From Candidatus Woesearchaeota archaeon (lineage in GTDB: Archaea > Nanobdellota > Nanobdellia > Woesearchaeales > UBA11576), in contig JAHWIS010000009.1 of NCBI GenBank assembly GCA_019322385.1, positions 1-6,767 on the forward strand: a DNA stretch of 6,767 nucleotides, given 5' to 3'. Position numbers and translations under genes: made by a program. Under the pieces are notes generated by a model. That model was given only the letters and a program-made list of their open reading frames with translations, was not told the DNA's origin and made no database searches. How positions within the stretch are numbered: the first letter of the stretch is position 1; each line of letters begins with the position of its first letter. Shown piece after piece: positions 1 to 6,385 of this stretch.

Positions 1-336
1 GAGATATGCAGGAAGATCAAGATACACAAAGACAAGCCTGTTGAGATGAAGTTCAAGAAATCAAGAGGCATTGGCGTGGTGGAAGCACCTCGAGGGATAC
101 TCATACACGACTATGAGATAAATGACAAAGGCGATATTATACGGGCAAACATCATAACGCCGACATGCCAGAACCTCCTTAACATGCAGGAAGACATACG
201 CGCTTATCTTCCTTCATTGCTCAAGCTCGGCGAGAAGAAGATCGTGCTTGAGATCGAGAAGCTCATCAGGGCTTATGATCCATGCTTCTCCTGTTCAGTG
301 CATTTCTTAAGGGTTAAGTGGGAGAAAAAGAAATAG
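1..336 (+). CDS. [NiFe]-hydrogenase large (catalytic) subunit, C-terminal part, 5' end outside window; probably group 3b
   Basis: Catalytic subunit of a [NiFe] hydrogenase, which carries the Ni-Fe centre and interconverts H2 with protons and electrons. The frame is open from base 1, so the Met codon at base 46 is internal and about 111 C-terminal residues are visible. Two family signatures can be read: EAPRG (about 100-114), carrying the conserved active-site arginine, and DPCFSCSVH (277-303), the C-terminal DPCxxCxxH motif whose two cysteines bind nickel. Ten residues (FLRVKWEKKK) follow the histidine; in this family such a tail is normally removed by a maturation protease once nickel is inserted, so the tail suggests an enzyme that matures this way. 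The wording around both motifs resembles cytosolic group 3 enzymes, most like 3b sulfhydrogenase alpha subunits coupled to NAD(P)H, but the subgroup is a judgement from a fragment. It ends in TAG and faces the glycolytic operon tail to tail. Confidence 0.9.
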   Translation, partial: EICRKIKIHKDKPVEMKFKKSRGIGVVEAPRGILIHDYEINDKGDIIRANIITPTCQNLLNMQEDIRAYLPSLLKLGEKKIVLEIEKLIRAYDPCFSCSVHFLRVKWEKKK

Positions 337-359
337 ATCAAGAAGATAGATCATTATTC
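337..359. other. Short convergent intergenic gap between hydrogenase and PGI genes
   Basis: Only 23 bases separate the hydrogenase stop (plus strand) from the PGI stop (minus strand). GATC occurs at 336-339 and again at 349-352, giving at most a 4-bp stem, so no convincing hairpin terminator is present. Read on the minus strand, a pyrimidine-rich run (complement of 319-337) lies just after PGI inside the hydrogenase 3' end and could serve as an archaeal T-rich termination signal for the operon; this is weak. Confidence 0.5.
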
Positions 360-1565
360 TTATGATTTATACTCCTTCCTCAGCCTAAAACTTATTTCTT
401 TTGATGTCTCTACCTGTGGCTGGTCAAATGCATCGAGATCACGCAGCCATGCAGAATAGACCGCGACGTAATGCCAGAATGCCATGAACTCTCCCATGCT
501 GAACGGAGAGACCTTGTCGATGTTTATGTGGGCGCAAGGTATCTTATGCTTTATTGCGTCTTCCCATGTGCCTCTGAACTCGAACTCAAGGGCTTTTGCA
601 TAAGGCACGCCATCTATGTCGCTGAGAGAACCATCTCTTATCTTGAGCGACTTCACAGAATCAGGCACACTGACCTTGGATTCTATGTCTTCTTGCTTTC
701 CAACAGTCACGAACACCCCTAGGACATTCTTCCTTCCGCCGAAGAACCGCTGGTTGGTGTGATGTTGGGATTCAGGTGCATCTGCGCAGAATATTGTCTG
801 GCCCTTTCCTTTCTTGCCGACAGTCTCATGGATCAGCTGGACAATGAGGTTCTGGGCACCAGCAAGCTTGGAAGAGTAGATCGGGCAGAATATCTCTATA
901 AATCCTTTCTTCTCAAGGAGATAAAGAGATGCTGCAAGCTGCAGAGCAGGATTCTTCTCCAGCGGAACAGCAGGATTGCAGTACTTGTACATTGTCCTCG
1001 CTCCATTGTCTATAGATTCAGCGTCAATATCTAAGAACAGTGCAGGAGCAAGAGCAGATGCTGTAAGGCCAGAGAACCTTCCGCCGACAGGAGCGTGCGG
1101 GATGATATCAAGGCTCTGCTTCTTTGCAATAGTCGAAAGGGCTCCTGAATCAGGAGTTGTTACAGGAAGCATCCTGTACCCTTCAAAAGCGAACATCACC
1201 TCAAGGATTCCAACAGTGTTGCCTGACTTGCTGACAGGCATGACCAACGTCTTTCTCCTCGGGAAGACTGATTTGATGTCTTCAATGAGGTCAGGCTCCA
1301 TAGTTGTAAGGATAAATGCTTTCTTTTTGGAATCCGGATGTACAAGCGCGTTGTGGAATGCCTTGAAAGATGTGTTCGATCCTCCATTGCCGATGAGGAT
1401 GAGGTTCTTGTATTTCCTGTATTTTTTGAGAGCCTGCTTGAGGGCTTCTATATCCTCTTTATGCTGCTCAAATGCTGGTGTTCCTTTTTTCTTTATGCTG
1501 GCAAGCTTCTTCTTCAGTGCAGAGAAGTTCTTTATCTTCAGTCTTGATATGTCTAGGTTGAGCAT
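360..1565 (-). CDS. pgi: Glucose-6-phosphate isomerase (SIS-fold PGI superfamily, short form)
   Basis: Interconverts glucose 6-phosphate and fructose 6-phosphate in the cytoplasm. The 401-residue product is clearly shorter than bacterial (about 450) and eukaryotic (about 550) PGIs but similar to short archaeal forms. Visible motifs in order: GNGGS (59-63) and SKSGNT (112-117), the sugar-phosphate binding loops of the SIS domains; GGRFSG (161-166), matching the PGI GGRYS/GGRFS signature; E247 in HETVGK, at the place of the catalytic glutamate; H268 in the segment HHTNQRFFGG, probably the ring-opening histidine; and K389 in DQPQVETSK, matching the C-terminal DQxxVExxK lysine. All expected catalytic positions are therefore filled. 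The start lies 3 bases after the TIM stop, so translation is probably coupled, with no clear Shine-Dalgarno site of its own. It is the last gene of the operon. The N-terminal 50 residues are lysine-rich. Cupin-type PGI, used by many Euryarchaeota, is unrelated and is ruled out. Confidence 0.93.
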   Translation of the reverse strand: MLNLDISRLKIKNFSALKKKLASIKKKGTPAFEQHKEDIEALKQALKKYRKYKNLILIGNGGSNTSFKAFHNALVHPDSKKKAFILTTMEPDLIEDIKSVFPRRKTLVMPVSKSGNTVGILEVMFAFEGYRMLPVTTPDSGALSTIAKKQSLDIIPHAPVGGRFSGLTASALAPALFLDIDAESIDNGARTMYKYCNPAVPLEKNPALQLAASLYLLEKKGFIEIFCPIYSSKLAGAQNLIVQLIHETVGKKGKGQTIFCADAPESQHHTNQRFFGGRKNVLGVFVTVGKQEDIESKVSVPDSVKSLKIRDGSLSDIDGVPYAKALEFEFRGTWEDAIKHKIPCAHINIDKVSPFSMGEFMAFWHYVAVYSAWLRDLDAFDQPQVETSKEISFRLRKEYKS

Positions 1566-1568
1566 TTT

Positions 1569-2234
1569 TTATTCCATAACTTTTATCAGGTCAAGCAGGG
1601 CCTTTTCAGGATCGTCTGCCTTTGTGACTCCTGAAGCGATTAGTATTCCTTTGCAGCCGAGCTTCATCGCGATCTTTACATCTTCATGGTCTTTTATGCC
1701 TGCACCGCAGAGCACAGGAATCTTCTCGTCGACATTGTGGACAAGCTTTACTGTGTCGGATATCAGCTCTGGCTTTGCTTTTGAGACAGAGACATCGCCT
1801 CCTATAAGCTCTGGAGGCTCTACAGCCACCATGTCAGGACTGAGTGCTGCAATCGCTTCGCTTGAGTTTGCAGTAGGTGCGCAGACAATTGTCTGGAGTC
1901 CCACGTTATTTGCACGCTTGATGGCCTCTTCTATGTCAGCGAGCTCTTCCTTGTCTTCAGAATGGTTTATGATTACGCCTGTCGCACCGTTCTCGACCAA
2001 TGCTTCAGGAAGATCCTTTCCTGTGTGCGCGCCATACTTGACAGGATCTAGATGTTCTGCATAGACAGGGATAGAGACTTCAGCGGATACATGGAACAGG
2101 TCAACATTCTGCACAGCGACGATAATGCCTACTTTCTTCTCTTTTGCCACCTTTTCGCAGACCTTAGCGAGATTCACAGCACGCTCGCCAGTTGCCTGTT
2201 TATATGTCTTGAAATTGACTATTATTGTTCCCAT
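1569..2234 (-). CDS. tpiA: Triosephosphate isomerase, archaeal type
   Basis: Interconverts dihydroxyacetone phosphate and glyceraldehyde 3-phosphate, linking aldolase to GAPDH. At 221 residues it has the short length of archaeal TIMs (about 220-230) rather than the roughly 250 of bacterial and eukaryotic ones. Catalytic residues are in place: N7 and K9 in VNFKTY, H91 in IINHSE, and E139 in VAVEPPELIG, the latter motif being the archaeal form of the usual AYEPVWAIG loop. Phosphate-binding segments GAGI (177-180) and ASGVTKADDPE (200-210) are also archaeal in wording. No residue is missing. The start is 7 bases after the aldolase stop, behind only a purine-rich sequence. This is the gene in the operon that most clearly points to an archaeal host or archaeal origin. 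The function is near certain; the archaeal affiliation rests on motif recognition. Confidence 0.96.
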   Translation of the reverse strand: MGTIIVNFKTYKQATGERAVNLAKVCEKVAKEKKVGIIVAVQNVDLFHVSAEVSIPVYAEHLDPVKYGAHTGKDLPEALVENGATGVIINHSEDKEELADIEEAIKRANNVGLQTIVCAPTANSSEAIAALSPDMVAVEPPELIGGDVSVSKAKPELISDTVKLVHNVDEKIPVLCGAGIKDHEDVKIAMKLGCKGILIASGVTKADDPEKALLDLIKVME

Positions 2235-2241
2235 TTTTCTC

Positions 2242-3159
2242 TTATCTTGCTTTCCCAGATGAGCCGAACAGCTTCATCTTGTATCTTATCATCTCAGTCA
2301 TAGCATCACGTGCAGGACCAAGTATCTTCCTCGGGTCGAACACAGTCGGTTTTGTCTTGAGGACTTCTCTGATTGTTGCGTCGAATGTGAGCCTGAGGTC
2401 TGAATCGATGTTCACCTTGCTTATCCCGTTAGCGACAGCAGCTTTTATGTCATCATCAGATACTCCTTTTGCTTTTCCCAACACTGCACCAAAGCGGACA
2501 GCCTTCCGGACAATCTGTTGTGGGATGCCTGATGCGCCGTGCAGTACCAGCGGTATCTTGACTTTCTTGTGTATCTCATTTAGGCGCTTTATGTCAAGCT
2601 TTGATTTCTTTGTGAACTTATAAGCTCCATGGCTCGTTCCTATCGCGACAGCAAGCGTGTCGCAGCCAGACTTTTCCACGAACTCTTTCGCATCCATTGG
2701 GTGGGTCAGGAGTATTTGCTTTGTAGAGACAGAGTCCTCAACACCGCCAATAGTTCCGAGTTCAGCCTCGACGCTGACCCCTTTCCTGTGGGCAAGCTCG
2801 ACGACCTTTTTTGTTGTCCTGATGTTATCCTTGAACTGCAGATGCGATGCATCGATCATAACAGAACTGTAGCCAAGCCTGATGCAATCCTTTATGATTT
2901 TCATGTCTTTTCCGTGATCAAGATGCATAGTAAAGGGGATCTTTGACTTTTTTGTTGCGAGATCAATTAGTTCTGCGAGGAACTCATGGCCTGCATACTC
3001 TATTGCGCCCTCTGTCGTGGCGATGATTGCAGGGGATTTCTCAAGCTCAGCAGCTTTCACTACAGACTGGATAGATTCCATGTCGTATATGTTGAATGCA
3101 CCGACTGCATAGTGCCTTTTTTCTGCATTTTTCTGGATCTGTTTGTTTGTCACAAGCAT
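2242..3159 (-). CDS. fba: Fructose-bisphosphate aldolase, class II (zinc-dependent, bacterial type, subgroup B)
   Basis: Cleaves fructose 1,6-bisphosphate to dihydroxyacetone phosphate and glyceraldehyde 3-phosphate, or runs in reverse. The 305 residues form the class II TIM barrel: HLDHG (79-83), with D81 as catalytic acid and H82 as a zinc ligand; EAELGTIGG (131-139), the conserved glutamate loop; GTSHGAYKF (174-182), with zinc ligand H177; LHGASGIP (206-213), with zinc ligand H207 and phosphate-binding glycines; and KVNIDSDLR (248-256), with N250 and D252 as substrate contacts. The C-terminus FDPRKILGPAR...LFGSSGKA (274-304) matches the bacterial FbaA pattern. An insert of roughly 20 residues (about 222-245) makes it the longer form known from Thermus and relatives rather than the roughly 285-residue Bacillus form. 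Most archaea use class I aldolase or the bifunctional aldolase/phosphatase, so this type is atypical in an archaeal setting. The tagatose-bisphosphate aldolases GatY/KbaY are related alternatives, but the glycolytic neighbours favour fructose bisphosphate. Confidence 0.94.
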   Translation of the reverse strand: MLVTNKQIQKNAEKRHYAVGAFNIYDMESIQSVVKAAELEKSPAIIATTEGAIEYAGHEFLAELIDLATKKSKIPFTMHLDHGKDMKIIKDCIRLGYSSVMIDASHLQFKDNIRTTKKVVELAHRKGVSVEAELGTIGGVEDSVSTKQILLTHPMDAKEFVEKSGCDTLAVAIGTSHGAYKFTKKSKLDIKRLNEIHKKVKIPLVLHGASGIPQQIVRKAVRFGAVLGKAKGVSDDDIKAAVANGISKVNIDSDLRLTFDATIREVLKTKPTVFDPRKILGPARDAMTEMIRYKMKLFGSSGKAR

Positions 3160-3166
3160 TTGATTG

Positions 3167-3173
3167 TTACCTC
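3167..3173 (-). promoter_or_regulatory. Shine-Dalgarno site of the aldolase gene, overlapping the PfkB stop codon
   Basis: The minus strand reads GAGGTAA followed by 7 bases and the aldolase ATG. The last three bases of this motif are the TAA stop of the PfkB-family gene, so terminating and initiating ribosomes share the site. This supports translational coupling and confirms the aldolase start at 3159. Confidence 0.65.
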
Positions 3174-4129
3174 ATGATTTTTTTCCTGTGAAGCAATCCT
3201 GTCTTGGCTCCTACCTGTTTTATGACAGCTTGTGCATTTTCTGTCCCTATCCGCATGGCAAACTTCAATCTTCGGTCAGCAGGAAGGTTCTTCTTGATCA
3301 GATAGCCTCCAAGAAAGCCTGCATTGAATGCATCGCCTGCGCCTGTAGTCTCGACAGCTTTGCTATTACCTTTCTTATGAATGACTGTCTTGCCATCATA
3401 TGCATAAGCACCTTTCTTTCCATCAGTCATTATGCAGAATTCAGGACCAAGGTCTTTCATGCCTTTCAAAAGAGTCTTTGGATTTGTTGACCTGCTGCCA
3501 ACCAGGGCCTGCGCCTCTTCCTTATTTATGGAGATTATTGTCGTCACAGAAAGAATGTTCTTCATCTCTTTCCTGCATTTCTTTATCATGTATGAACTTG
3601 GGTTGAAGAAAACCTTGATTTTCTTTTTCCTTGCGATATTCGCAATCCTGTTCATTGTCTTCAGCGAAGGCCCCATCATCGAGGAGAAATAGAACCAACC
3701 TGTGCTCATCGGGATGCCGCGTACCTCTTCAGGATGCAGATAGCTGCTAGCTCCTTTATAGACCAGGATTGCCCTGTCTTTTCCTTTTGATTCCAGGATG
3801 ACTGAATAAGCGGTCTGGTGCCTGCTGTGCTGCTTGACAAGGAAATCAACACCCTCTTTCTCAAGGTCGCGCCGAATAATATAAGCAGAATGGTCATCAC
3901 CCACCTCTCCTATATATCCAGTCTTGAGCCCCAGTCTTCTCAGGCCTACTGCTACATTTGACGCTCCGCCTCCTGTAAGCAGGTTTATGTCATTGATGAT
4001 CAGCTTAGAGCCGTGCTTTATGTTATTGAAGTCAACAGGAAGATCGACAAAGCAGTCGATGGTGACAGAGCCTACACAGATCACATCATACTTCTTTTTT
4101 CGCGCTCCTTTTTTACTTTTCTTCATCAT
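3167..4129 (-). CDS. PfkB-family (ribokinase superfamily) carbohydrate kinase; candidate ADP-forming 6-phosphofructokinase
   Basis: ATP-dependent sugar kinase of the PfkB/ribokinase fold, 320 residues. The fold is shown by the N-terminal strand YDVICVGSVTIDCFVD (14-29), the first PfkB signature around GGGASNVAVGLRRLG (53-67) and GEVGDD (74-79), an NxxE motif N202-E205 that helps place Mg-phosphate, and the second signature ETTGAGDAFNAGFLGGYL (260-277) with the GAGD anion hole and catalytic base D266. Motifs show the kinase but not the substrate. No PfkA is present, and the gene sits between PGK and aldolase in a cluster that otherwise holds every step from glucose 6-phosphate to 3-phosphoglycerate, so fructose 6-phosphate is the best guess; ribokinase, fructokinase, 2-keto-3-deoxygluconate kinase or archaeal nucleoside kinase remain possible. 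A lysine/arginine-rich N-terminal tail (residues 3-13) precedes the domain. Two adjacent Met codons offer alternative starts; a weak GAGTGA lies 13 bases upstream of the first. The gap from PGK is 23 bases. Confidence 0.88.
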   Translation of the reverse strand: MMKKSKKGARKKKYDVICVGSVTIDCFVDLPVDFNNIKHGSKLIINDINLLTGGGASNVAVGLRRLGLKTGYIGEVGDDHSAYIIRRDLEKEGVDFLVKQHSRHQTAYSVILESKGKDRAILVYKGASSYLHPEEVRGIPMSTGWFYFSSMMGPSLKTMNRIANIARKKKIKVFFNPSSYMIKKCRKEMKNILSVTTIISINKEEAQALVGSRSTNPKTLLKGMKDLGPEFCIMTDGKKGAYAYDGKTVIHKKGNSKAVETTGAGDAFNAGFLGGYLIKKNLPADRRLKFAMRIGTENAQAVIKQVGAKTGLLHRKKIMR

Positions 4130-4152
4130 TTTTTATTGAATGTCACTCTGTT

Positions 4153-5337
4153 TTAAATTGTTTTTGTTTTCAGGGCCTTTAAAGCGATAAGCTCTTTTCC
4201 TTCAAAAAGAGCGAGTGAAGCGCCTCCTCCAGAGGATACAAGCGTCATCTTGTCCTTAAGCCCGAGTTTCTCGACAGCAGCTCCAGAATCTCCGCCCCCT
4301 ATGATTGTTGTTGCGCCAGAGTCTGCCAGGGCTTGAGCGATGTTTTTTGTTCCTATCGTGAACTTGTCGAACTCAAACACACCGATAGGGCCGTTCCAGA
4401 TGATTGTCTTTGCTTCAGCGATGACCTGCTTGAACGCTTTTATGGTCTCAGGGCCGATGTCAAGAGCCATCCAGTCAGGATCGATGCTGTCTACTGATGT
4501 GACTTTGGATTCTGCTTCTGCATCAAACCTATCTGCAAGCATCGCGTCGCTCGGCAGAATAACATTTGGGTTGTCTTTTATCTTGTCAACAGTCTCTTTG
4601 AACTCATCAAGGCCTTCCTCGTCAGTCTTTGTCTTGCCAGTCTCTTTGCCGAACTGTTTCAAGAGAGTGAATGCGAGGGCGCCGGCAATAAGTATCTTGT
4701 CAACGCGCTTAAGGAGGTTTGCTATAGCATTCAGCTTGTCTGCTTTCACTCCACCTATGATTGAGATGAAAGGTCTTTCAGGGTTTTCCAATGCTTGGTT
4801 TATCGTGCTGACTTCATTCTCTACGCTAAGGCCGGCACAGCCTGGGATGAATTTTGGGACAGATGTCATTGATGCATGGTCCCTGTGGCAGGTCGAGAAG
4901 GAATCATTAACATAGACATCTGCAATATATGCGAGCTGTTTGCCCAGCTCGTCACGCTTTACCTGGTCTTTTTCTTTTTCTCTCGGATCAAATCTCAGGT
5001 TCTCGAGCATGACGATGCGATCGATCTGCGGGTCAGGTAGTCCGTGCTCGCCGAAATCCTCTATCTTTGTGACGTTTTCACCTAGAAGTTCAGAAAGCCG
5101 TGCTGCGAGACGGTCGGTCATCAGCCTGCCTTCTTTCTCTTTTGGTCTGCCTATGTGGGTCATGACAATTATCTGCTCTGCGCCGTGCTCAAGAAGATAT
5201 TTGATTGTAGGGATAGATGTCCTTACCCTGCTGTCGTCCAGAATATTGCCTTTATCATCAATAGGGACGTCAAAACCTGTCCTGACCAGAACCTTTTTCT
5301 TTCCTACGTATGTTTGCTGAAGGGTGGGCAGGTCCAT
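4153..5337 (-). CDS. pgk: Phosphoglycerate kinase, bacterial-like, with altered substrate-site motif
   Basis: Interconverts 1,3-bisphosphoglycerate + ADP and 3-phosphoglycerate + ATP. The 394-residue, two-domain length is normal. Clear family motifs: R37 in DDSRVR, HIGRP (61-65), ENLRF (112-116), DSFSTCHRDHAS (145-156), WNGPIGVFEF (315-323 region), GGGDS (347-351) and SSGGGASL (368-375), the latter two in the ATP domain and of bacterial rather than archaeal wording. Two departures stand out. The very conserved RVDFNVP motif reads RTGFDVP (residues 19-25), which replaces the substrate-contacting Asp by Gly and the Asn by Asp. The GGAKVSDK motif reads GGVKADK (195-201), one residue shorter between its two lysines. 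Both readings are clean at the base level and the frame is intact, so this is not an obvious frameshift. It may be a divergent but working enzyme. The start is set by AAGGAC 5 bases upstream, with a 15-base gap from GAPDH. Confidence 0.93.
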   Translation of the reverse strand: MDLPTLQQTYVGKKKVLVRTGFDVPIDDKGNILDDSRVRTSIPTIKYLLEHGAEQIIVMTHIGRPKEKEGRLMTDRLAARLSELLGENVTKIEDFGEHGLPDPQIDRIVMLENLRFDPREKEKDQVKRDELGKQLAYIADVYVNDSFSTCHRDHASMTSVPKFIPGCAGLSVENEVSTINQALENPERPFISIIGGVKADKLNAIANLLKRVDKILIAGALAFTLLKQFGKETGKTKTDEEGLDEFKETVDKIKDNPNVILPSDAMLADRFDAEAESKVTSVDSIDPDWMALDIGPETIKAFKQVIAEAKTIIWNGPIGVFEFDKFTIGTKNIAQALADSGATTIIGGGDSGAAVEKLGLKDKMTLVSSGGGASLALFEGKELIALKALKTKTI

Positions 5338-5342
5338 TGTAT

Positions 5343-5348
5343 GTCCTT
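5343..5348 (-). promoter_or_regulatory. Probable Shine-Dalgarno site of pgk
   Basis: The minus strand reads AAGGAC within an A-rich stretch in the 15-base GAPDH-PGK gap, with 5 bases to the ATG at 5337. The match is moderate, but it is the only candidate in the gap and agrees with the chosen start. Confidence 0.45.
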
Positions 5349-5352
5349 TTTT

Positions 5353-6366
5353 TTAGCCTAGCTTGGCCATTGTCTTGAGAAGGTCTATCATCCTTTTGGA
5401 ATATCCCCATTCGTTATCATACCAGCCGATAACCTTGACAAGACGCTTGTCAATCACATTGGTCATAAGGGAGTCAAATATGCAGGAATGTGGGTTGCCG
5501 ATGATGTCAGCTGAGACAAGCGGCGCCTCGCTGTATTCCAGAACCCCTTTCATGTGGTGCTCTGCGACACTCTTGAACATGTCATTAAGCTGCTCTTTTG
5601 TAACATCTTTCTTCAATATGACTGTCAGGTCTGTGAGGGAGCCATCAGGGACAGGGACCCTTGCAGCGAACCCATCAAGCTTACCTTTCAGAGAAGGTAT
5701 GACTGCACCGATTGCCCTTGCAGCGCCGGTTGTTGTGGGAATAGTTGAGACAGCGGCCGATCTCGCCCTTCGCAGATCCTTGTGCGGGCCGTCGACAATC
5801 CGCTGGTCTGCAGTATATGCATGAATCGTCGTCATGAAACCCTTCTCGATACCGTAGTTATCTTCCAGGATCTTTACCATAGGAGCCAGGCAGTTTGTCG
5901 TGCATGAAGCATTGCTGACAATAATATCATCCTTTGTTAGCAGCTCCTCATTGACTCCGTTCACTATGGTCTTCACAGGATCTTCACCTGTATCGCATTT
6001 GCATGGCGCAGATACGAGGATCTTCTTTGCCCCTGCGTCTATGTGCTGCATCGCGTCTTTCTTCTTGGTGAACCTTCCTGTGCTTTCCACGACTACGTCA
6101 ACATTGAACTTCTTCCAAGGAAGCTTTGTAGGGTCCTTTTCAGAGACGACAGTGACTTTCTTCCCGTCTACAATGATAGAATCAGGCGTAGAATCTACAG
6201 GCCCTGGGAATATCCCATGGACAGAATCGTATTTCAGCAGATGCGCAAGTGTCTTTGTATCAGTCAGGTCGTTTACCACGACAAAATTTATGTCAGGATC
6301 GTTGAGACCTGCCTTGAAGACCATCCTCCCGATCCTTCCGAATCCATTGATTGCGACATTTATCAT
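5353..6366 (-). CDS. gap: Glyceraldehyde-3-phosphate dehydrogenase, type I (phosphorylating, probably NAD-dependent)
   Basis: Oxidises glyceraldehyde 3-phosphate with phosphate to 1,3-bisphosphoglycerate, reducing NAD. From the Met at 6366 the product has 337 residues, the usual length, and begins MINVAINGFGRIGR, the dinucleotide-binding start of the family. A longer frame to 6429 exists, but its 21 extra residues overlap the glycogen synthase gene and precede the natural N-terminus, while a good GAGGTG site sits 5 bases before 6366. Motifs: D33 in VVVNDL, the acidic residue that favours NAD over NADP; LAHLLKYDSVHG (40-51); SNASCTTNC (151-159) with nucleophile C155; H182 in HAYTADQR; PHKDLRRAR (194-202); IPTTTGAA (209-216); GWYDNEWGYS (314-323). 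This is the bacterial/eukaryotic class; typical archaeal GAPDH is type II, so bacterial ancestry is likely. A small insert with two cysteines, APCKCDTGEDP (120-130), sits where most relatives have a shorter loop. Confidence 0.96.
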   Translation of the reverse strand: MINVAINGFGRIGRMVFKAGLNDPDINFVVVNDLTDTKTLAHLLKYDSVHGIFPGPVDSTPDSIIVDGKKVTVVSEKDPTKLPWKKFNVDVVVESTGRFTKKKDAMQHIDAGAKKILVSAPCKCDTGEDPVKTIVNGVNEELLTKDDIIVSNASCTTNCLAPMVKILEDNYGIEKGFMTTIHAYTADQRIVDGPHKDLRRARSAAVSTIPTTTGAARAIGAVIPSLKGKLDGFAARVPVPDGSLTDLTVILKKDVTKEQLNDMFKSVAEHHMKGVLEYSEAPLVSADIIGNPHSCIFDSLMTNVIDKRLVKVIGWYDNEWGYSKRMIDLLKTMAKLG

Positions 6367-6371
6367 ATTAG

Positions 6372-6377
6372 CACCTC
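6372..6377 (-). promoter_or_regulatory. Shine-Dalgarno site of gap, deciding the start codon
   Basis: The minus strand reads GAGGTG, 5 bases before the ATG at 6366, within the 19-base gap after the glycogen synthase stop. It is the best ribosome binding site in the window and rules in favour of the 337-residue GAPDH over the longer overlapping frame. Confidence 0.75.
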
Positions 6378-6385
6378 TTAGAGCA

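Noticed and set aside
336..352. Possible hairpin terminator from two GATC copies
   Set aside because: A 4-bp stem around a 9-base loop with no T tract is too weak to call.
976..2064. Long plus-strand open frame (362 residues) opposite the PGI and TIM genes
   Set aside because: Serine-rich composition with no recognisable motif, and it spans the junction of two well-supported minus-strand genes; it is an antisense shadow.
4340..4915. Plus-strand open frame (191 residues) opposite PGK
   Set aside because: Antisense shadow of a well-supported gene; serine-rich and without motifs.
5816..5824. GAPDH HAYTADQ instead of the common HAYTNDQ as a possible active-site defect
   Set aside because: This position varies among normal GAPDHs, and the catalytic Cys and His are both present.
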